Source of the DNA: Chrysogorgia sp. JL179-B06
Taxonomy: Eukaryota; Cnidaria; Anthozoa; Scleralcyonacea; Chrysogorgiidae
NCBI GenBank assembly: GCA_035772405.1
Contig: JAYKKM010000029.1
Coordinates: forward strand, 61,001-125,000
Direction of reading: 5' to 3'
Length of the DNA stretch: 64,000 nt
Below are positions 57,661 through 64,000 of this stretch, piece after piece. The notes under the pieces were generated by a model. It was not told the origin of the DNA. It worked only from the letters and a program-made list of their open reading frames with translations, and did not search any database. The position numbers and the translations under genes were made by a program. Every line of letters begins with the position of its first letter. Position 1 is the stretch's first letter.

Positions 57661-58245
57661 CTAAAGAGATGTGTCCATAATTTTTAATTGATTACTTTAC
57701 ATTTAATAGAGATAGGTGTTTAAGACGTACAAGGCAGAGTAATTTATTACATGTCCGGAACGTTAAACTAGAGACGGCTAAGAAATCATTTTATTACAAT
57801 GGTTGCATTGTGTTTAATAGTTTTACTTGTGATTCGAACACTTCGTATAATAGCTAGTTTTATTTCATTTTTATATTTTTATATTAACAATTTTATATAT
57901 TATCTTAGTTGATCTTTTTAATGATGTAATCCCCTCGCCCGGCGCGAAGCGCCGGCCGAAGGCCGAAGGCCTGAGGGCGAGGGTGCTAATATCGACCGGC
58001 GTTTAGTCCCTCATCACGGGAATTCTAGCGTTTTCAGTCTCACATTCAGTTTCCTTGTTTATATATATTCAGGATCAACGTCGTCGATCATGCGCGGCAT
58101 CGGAAAATTTGGCCCTGGTAACTAGATATAGACAGAAGCTGATTGGTAGACCTCTGCATTTGAATTAATATTTAAATTGCAACCGTCACATGATTGCGAA
58201 TGCAAAAATTGAAACGGTATTGAAACCGTTTTTTGGTGCGTTAAA
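57661..58245. other. Gene-free stretch
   Basis: AT-rich. A GC-rich hairpin built on CGAAGCGCCGGCCGAAGGCC lies at about 57933-57985, with CCTCGCCC and GAGGGCGAGG at its edges. Nothing else was recognised. Confidence 0.35.
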
Positions 58246-58570
58246 TTAGGCGTAATTACTTGGGCCACCTGTGGTAAGCACAAGTCTTAAATCCAGCTTG
58301 ATTTCTGTGTTCGTCATGTTCATGTTCGTCATGTTCGTCATGTTCGTTTTATACGTCGAGAGAATGTAATTATTGCGTGGGCGTATAAATAGCGAATTAA
58401 AGCGATTTCGGCCAGTTTTATTGTCAACAAGACGCCCGCTAGGCGTTAACTTGGGCCACTTAATCACTGGACAAATTAGGGAGATATGGCGTGGGTTTGG
58501 GCGGGGGGTATGGGTATGCAATGGCGAAAGCTTACCTCGGCTTTGCAGCCCGAGGAATGAGGAAGAAAAA

Positions 58571-58804
58571 TCAGGCGTCTACGCGCAGGCTACCCCCGCT
58601 ACGCAGACGAAATTTAATGTAAACACTAAACACGGGCAATGCTATTTTTTCTAATATCTGTTCGATTGAAGGTCTTCGTGTGTCAAAATTTATATAAAAA
58701 CAACGGAAAGGTATACGAAACATATCTGTTACGAAATTACATCGGTTTAACGAACATAAAAGCATTAAATCATCGGGTAAACAACGAATAGATCTTGAAG
58801 CCAT
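58571..58804 (-). CDS. Small ORF in left palindrome arm, unknown
   Basis: 77 codons starting MASRSIRCLPDDLMLLCSLN. I do not recognise a family. The same frame, start codon and almost the same sequence occur in the other arm at 60506-60763. Differences are few and some are conservative, but that may simply reflect arm identity. Confidence 0.35.
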   Translation of the reverse strand: MASRSIRCLPDDLMLLCSLNRCNFVTDMFRIPFRCFYINFDTRRPSIEQILEKIALPVFSVYIKFRLRSGGSLRVDA

Positions 58805-60505
58805 GTCCTTTGATTTTAGAGGCGAGTCTCGCTTTAATCGCTAATACGCATTTTCTTATATAACATCTGATCTTCCCATTTTAAGTAGACGAAACCTACA
58901 GCGTTCGATTCGCCAGATTCAAGTGATCATTTCGATATAGAATTGATGTAAATCGGATAAAAACACAACATTTCATGATTAATATTACGGAGTTTCACGG
59001 GATAAATGTCAACACAGTATAATAATATTTCCCTGCCCTTCGGCTGTCCTTTCCGTCTTCATGATTGATCTCTCATCTGTGTTTCTTTCATCTTCACATT
59101 TTAAGTAGACGAAACCTACAGCGTTCGATTCGCCAAATTCAAGTGACCATTTCGATATAGAATTGATTTAAATCAGACAAAAACACAACAAACCCGAGTT
59201 TCGCGGGATAAATGTCAACACAGGCTACACAGCATAATAATATTTCCCTGTCCTTCGGCTGTCCATTCTGTCTTCATGATTGATCTCTCATCTGTGTTTC
59301 TTTCACCTTGGAGAGAATCTTTGCAATGGTTTGCAGGTTTACAGGTCTCGGTAAACTTTCCAACTGCGATTCATTGTCAATAAAACGAAAGTCCGAAATC
59401 GCTTTGCCTTGCAACGACTATCTCTGTTATGTTGACGTTTCGTCCACGGTTCTCTCTTTAATCTCTCATCTGTGTTTCTCTCAGTCATCCAGTTATCTTG
59501 GAGAGAATCTTTGCATTAATTTGCGGGTTTACAGGTCTCGTAAATGCTTTTCAGACTGCGATTCATTGACAATAAAACTGGCCGAATTCGCTATTTATAC
59601 GCCCACGCAATAATTACATTCTCTCGACGTATAAAACGACGACGAAGAACATGATGAACATGACGAACACAGAAATCAAGCTGGATTTAAGACTTGATGA
59701 CTTGTGCTCACCACAAGTGGCCCAAGTAATGAATCGCAGTCTGAAAAGCATTTACGAGACCTGTAAACCCGCAAATTAATGCAAAGATTCTCTCCAAGAT
59801 AACTGGATGACTGAGAGAAACACAGATGCATGAGAGATTAAAAAGAGAACCGTGGACGAAACGTCAACATAACAGATATAGTCGTTGCAAGGCAAAGCGA
59901 TTTCGGACTTTCGTTTTATTGACAATGAATCGCAGTTGGAAAGTTTACCGAGACCTGTAAACCTGCAAACCATTGCAAAGATTCTCTCCTAGATGAAAGA
60001 AACACAGATGAGAGATCAATCATGATGACAGAATGGACAGCCGAAGGACAGGGAAATATTATTATGCTGTGTTAACATTTATCCCGCGAAACTCCGTAAT
60101 ATTTATCATTATGAAATGTTGTGTTTTTGTCTGATTTAAATCAATTCTATATCGAAATGATCACTTGAATTTGGCGAATCGAACGCTGTAGGTTTCGTCT
60201 ACTTAAAATGTGAAGATGAAAGAAACACAGATGAGAGATCAATCATGAAGACGGAAAGGACAGCCGAAAGGCAGGGAAATACTATTATACTGTGTTGACA
60301 TTTATCCCCTGCATGAAACTCCGTAATATTAATCATGAAATGTTGTGTTTTTATCCGATTTACATCAATTCTATATCGAAATGATCACTTGAATCCGGAA
60401 TCGAACGCTGATAGGTTTCGTCTACTTAAAATGTGAAGATCAGATGTTATATAAGAAAATGCGTATTAGCGATTAAAGTGAGACTCGCCTCTAAAATCAA
60501 AGGAC

Positions 60506-60763
60506 ATGGCTTCAAGATCTATTCGTTGTTTACCCGATGATTTAATGCTTTTATGTTCGTTAAACCGATGTAATTTCGTAACAGATATATTTCTTATACC
60601 TTTCCGTTGTTTTTATATAAATTTTGACACACGAAGACCTTCAATCGAACAGATATTAGAAAAAATAGCATTGCCCGTGTTTAGTGTTGACATTAAATTT
60701 CGTCTGCGTGTCAGGCGTTCTGCATTGGGGGGGGGGGGGGGTAGACTGCGTGTAGACGCCTGA
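60506..60763 (+). CDS. Small ORF in right palindrome arm, unknown
   Basis: 85 codons, mirror copy of the ORF at 58571-58804. It diverges at the C-terminus, where a run of about 15 G shifts and extends the frame. No domain was recognised. Confidence 0.35.
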   Translation: MASRSIRCLPDDLMLLCSLNRCNFVTDIFLIPFRCFYINFDTRRPSIEQILEKIALPVFSVDIKFRLRVRRSALGGGGGRLRVDA

Positions 60764-60908
60764 TTTTGCTTCCTCGTTCCTCGGGCTGCAAAGCCGAGGT
60801 AAGCTTTCGCCATTGCATACCCATACCCCCCGCCAAAATCCACGCCATATCTCCCTAATTTGTCCAGTGATTAAGTGGCCCAAGTTAACGCCTAGCGGGC
60901 GTCTTGTT

Positions 60909-61610
60909 TAAATTTAAATTGACGCCAGCGCGACAAACCGCTTTCCGGAAGAAGCCGCCATTCGCCGACGGCGAAAATTTTTCAATATAGATATAGAGTT
61001 CACTGGTTTATATATGCCATAAAAACCAGCATTCCCTCACAAAATCATCGGATGCAGTAATGTTTGTTTTTAACAAACATTACTATAGACATTATTAGCT
61101 GATTTCATGCCGAAACTGTAGTGTTGAAGGACAAAATAATCAAAGACAGGCACAAGTAAAAGGTAAATAAATTAGTATTCTCAAACATGACTAATAATAT
61201 GTACATTGTCACCGAATTACCGGTCTGTGTTGAGCAATTAATTTGCCTTTTATGCATAGTTTTTTTGGTTAGGGTTAGCAATTTGGTTAGGATTAGGGTT
61301 AGGGTTAGGTTTAGGATTTTGGTGATATTTACCCGCATTTCGTTGAATTCTAAGAGACAATAGCGTCGTACGGCTACCGTACGAATAGACATTTACCTTC
61401 AGTTCAATGATTCACTTTATCGTTTAACTTTTTGACTTGACTCGCTAATTTTAATGTAATTTAAATAATTGTACACTGTATTGTGTATTTTCTCCAAGCT
61501 CCGAAATCTAATAGACACATTTTGAAATACTTAACAGAGAGATTTGGGAAAATTTGAAGTTGTGTAATGTTTTGAATGTTTAGAATTTTCAAAACATATA
61601 TCAACTTTCT
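60909..61610. other. Gene-free stretch with telomere-like tract
   Basis: 61265-61316 carries irregular GGTTAGGGTTAGG repeats. Nothing else was recognised. Confidence 0.5.
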
Positions 61611-61611
61611 G

Positions 61612-61835
61612 ATTTCTAGTGAGATGCTCTGACCATTGAGCTACCAAGACTCAGATGGCAAGTGAAGGTTACATTAATGTACTGATTCTATTGATATAAC
61701 AGCAGTGTATATATTAACACACCCAATCATTACTTATATATAGTAACTGCTGTGCATAGGCAGTACATATATCATTAGAACCAGTACATCATTGTAACCT
61801 CTCTCCATCTGAATCTCGATGGCTCAATGCACTAG
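61612..61835. mobile_element. Inverted pair of partial SINE copies
   Basis: 61612-61655 in minus orientation (GTAGCTCAATGGTCAGAGCA) and 61811-61835 in plus orientation (CGATGGCTCAATGCAC) are half-heads of the tRNA-Asn-like family. The spacer has shared body sequence such as AGTACATATATCATTAGAAC. Confidence 0.62.
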
Positions 61836-61837
61836 AA

Positions 61838-62310
61838 AACCAAACGTGTTGTAAGAACACGCCAAACGTGTTCAACACGGCTTTAGCGTGTTGTAATACA
61901 AGCGTGTTGTATTTGGAAGCGTGTTGCTAGAGCACGTTGTCAAGAATTAAGTGTGTTGTAACAACACGCCAATTTCCAACACGCTTTTAGCGTGTTGAAC
62001 ACTGCAGCGTGTTCCAAATTCATGTGTGTTGTAAGAACACACTATGACGTGTTACAATAACACGCAACATGTTTTAAGAACACGCACCCCAAATTGGCGT
62101 GTTGTTATAGGGGACAAAAGTGCGTGTTGTAAATTAACACGTTTGGCGTGTTGTAAATTAACACGTTTGGCGTGTTGCAAGATTTTAACGTGACACACTT
62201 GGAGTGTTGCAGCTCGGACACGCTTTGTGTGTTGCCGATGTCTAAAAGCGTGTTCTACGACAGACGTGTTGTAAGCTGGCGTGTTCCGTTCTAGAGGCGT
62301 GTTCCGCTTC
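61838..62310. repeat. CGTGTTG/CAACACG-rich degenerate array
   Basis: The 7-mer CGTGTTG or its reverse complement CAACACG, and close variants, recur every 10-25 bases over 470 bases, in both orientations. They often form short palindromes such as AACACGTTTGGCGTGTT. The minus-strand frame here (62052-62312) is a by-product. Confidence 0.85.
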
Positions 62311-63960
62311 ACACAAAATAAAATAAGGTTTTAATGCAAATTTTAATATAATCAGCAAATAATATGATCTATTAGTTTCAAATGTCAAAGTTCAATCCTA
62401 GTTTGTTTGGCCTGGTAACTTTCTTCGATTTAGTGGTTCTTTCTCGTTGTTTGCGCCTTATCCACCAAAACAGGATCGTTCAGTGCAGCTGCGTTGAGTG
62501 TTTCTTTGCCATATTTTATATTAAACAGCTTCAGTAATATTATGACAATGGACTGGTGACTTGAGTACTTGACATGCTGTACAAGCACTCTGTCGACATA
62601 GATGAAGGCTTGTTCGATTCCGGTCGCAGATTTGAGTGATCAAACACGGAGCGTTATTACAAAACACTGGACTGGGTATCTCCTTTCGTCCTTGCTGAAA
62701 ATTAATGACTCTGTATCAATAAGTGGAACAATATTTTATGTAAGTTTATTAAAATATTTAAAATGGACAAAGTGCCTACAGTAGTCTGTCAGTTACTAAA
62801 TGTGGTAACTTATATTATATATCTTAAAATCTATATTGCTGTGTATACAGTAGTATTATACTGTATATAGTATTATATAATATACTTATATTATATCCTG
62901 ACTGTAGTCCATATACTGTAGTTCAATGGCTCAAGCATCTCCCCAACCCTTAGGTACTGCAATTTTAGTTTTAAATGAGGACATTTCCTTTTTACTGACT
63001 TACACATGCACATTATTATATTTTAAAGTAAACATGAGTACATGACCCTATATATTTAACTTTAAGGATAATATATTTGGCATGTTGTCTGTGGGTGACA
63101 GTTAAAAAGGTGTATATAGTAAACTTCAGTGACAGAAGGATATACATTTAAGACACAACCTGGAGTAGTATAGCTGTATAGTTGTGAAAAATGCAACTCC
63201 AAAGTCTTGCACCATATTGCACATGCCAATTTAAAGGCTTCTGTAGCTCTGTCAGCAGAGTGTTGGTCTAGAAATCCAGAGGTTGCAATTCTTATCGCCA
63301 AGGCCTTGGAGTTGCATTTTAAATAACTGGTCCTGGTTAGTTCTTAAAATGGATATATCTTTCTGACATTCAAGTTTACTACACGTTACTTTGACTTTCA
63401 CCACATAAAAATTGAATGATTTTTTGCTTTATTTATTTGTTGCTCCATGTATTCAATAAATTGGAGCTGTTTATCTTCACTCAATAGTATGTAGTAGTAG
63501 TATTAGTAGTAGATTTAATGCACAAAAGAAAAATAATGCAAATACATTGAAATACAAAGATATGTTAACAAATTTTTTTATGCATGCAACCACCTGTAAT
63601 AACCATATTAGGGCTATAATCAAGACAGGTGGTCATTAAAAAGTTACATTAAATAGGATAGAATATATCTGGCTGGTAGAGAGTTCATTATTAATTATCT
63701 GATATAATTACAATACAAGAGCAGCTATACTAGCATATATACCAAATATTAGTACAAGCCAATTAGCTGCACTTTTAATTTTCTTTTAAAAGAACTTTTG
63801 CATAAAGATTTGAAAGTCTCGTCAATGGTGTTCCAACTATTTGGACCGGAAAATTTGTACTAGTTTCAGTACGTTCATTAGATGTAAAAGAAAATGTATA
63901 CAATTTATGTTATCAAACTAAAACTATTGGTGTTATTGTATTGCATTGCATTATTAGTAC
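62311..63960. other. Gene-free stretch to the window end
   Basis: AT-rich. There is a tRNA-like fragment near 63240-63290 (TAGCTCTGTCAGCAGAG) and a short TAG repeat near 63487-63513. No gene was recognised. Confidence 0.35.
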
Positions 63961-63987
63961 TTATATATATATATATATATATATATT
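63961..63987. repeat. Short (AT)n tract
   Basis: About 26 bases of AT near the right edge of the window. Confidence 0.85.
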
Positions 63988-64000
63988 ATCAGTACCAGCT

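Larger units (their letters stand above)
58250..60908. mobile_element. Compound palindrome with long inverted arms
   Basis: The outer arms run inward from 58426 (AACAAGACGCCCGCTAGGCG) and from 60908 (its mirror) and match for about 450 bases, then continue as inner arms (58850-59580 against 59735-60480). A segment at 58250-58425 is repeated inverted at 59565-59735, near the centre. The structure therefore looks like two nested inverted-repeat insertions. No transposase was recognised. Confidence 0.85.

Noticed and set aside
62052..62312. 86-codon ORF with repeated HAKRVNLQ
   Set aside because: It is generated by the CGTGTTG/CAACACG array.

Overview
The window reads as nuclear DNA of an invertebrate animal. 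It has spliced genes with GT-AG introns, many degenerate transposons of metazoan types (RTE-like and L2/CR1-like LINEs, BEL/Pao LTR elements, a Penelope-like element, hAT and TTAA-target elements), tRNA-derived SINEs, long AT and AAT microsatellites and short TTAGGG-type tracts. A Death-domain/NACHT immune-type gene and the transposon mix suggest an early-branching animal such as a sponge or cnidarian. The sequence alone does not settle which.

Layout. 1-11 kb is a nested transposon stack: an RTE-like LINE is split by a rearranged BEL/Pao element, which is itself split by a truncated hAT element, and an L2-like LINE lies against the far side. 11-16 kb is mostly small foldback and MITE-like repeats. 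A lone Death-domain exon (minus strand) lies at 16.2-16.5 kb beside GC-rich repeats. 18.5-23.5 kb (plus) is a seven-exon gene with a cysteine-rich zinc module, a BED-like finger and a large transposase-like region, with one frameshift. 25.4-40.6 kb (plus) is an apparently intact eight-exon CUTC gene of 245 codons. Its introns hold nested hAT elements, foldbacks, a decayed BEL/Pao fragment, a Penelope-like fragment and SINEs.

42.6-43.8 kb is a 42-bp minisatellite. 44-47.4 kb is LINE debris and inverted-repeat elements. 47.5-57.2 kb (minus) holds the most notable locus: four exons with matching splice phases that join a Death domain, a linker, a NACHT/STAND NTPase and a C-terminal trypsin-like domain whose catalytic His and Ser appear replaced. 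57-64 kb holds a LINE fragment, a compound palindrome of about 2.5 kb carrying the same small ORF in both arms, a SINE pair and an unusual CGTGTTG/CAACACG-rich array.

The genes do not form an operon-like unit. CUTC is a housekeeping-type gene. The Death-NACHT-trypsin gene looks like an NLR-like signalling protein, with Death as adaptor, NACHT as switch and the pseudoprotease as a possible sensor or binding module. The lone Death exon may be a broken relative of it. All gene models come from reading ORFs, splice signals and phases by eye; no database search was run.
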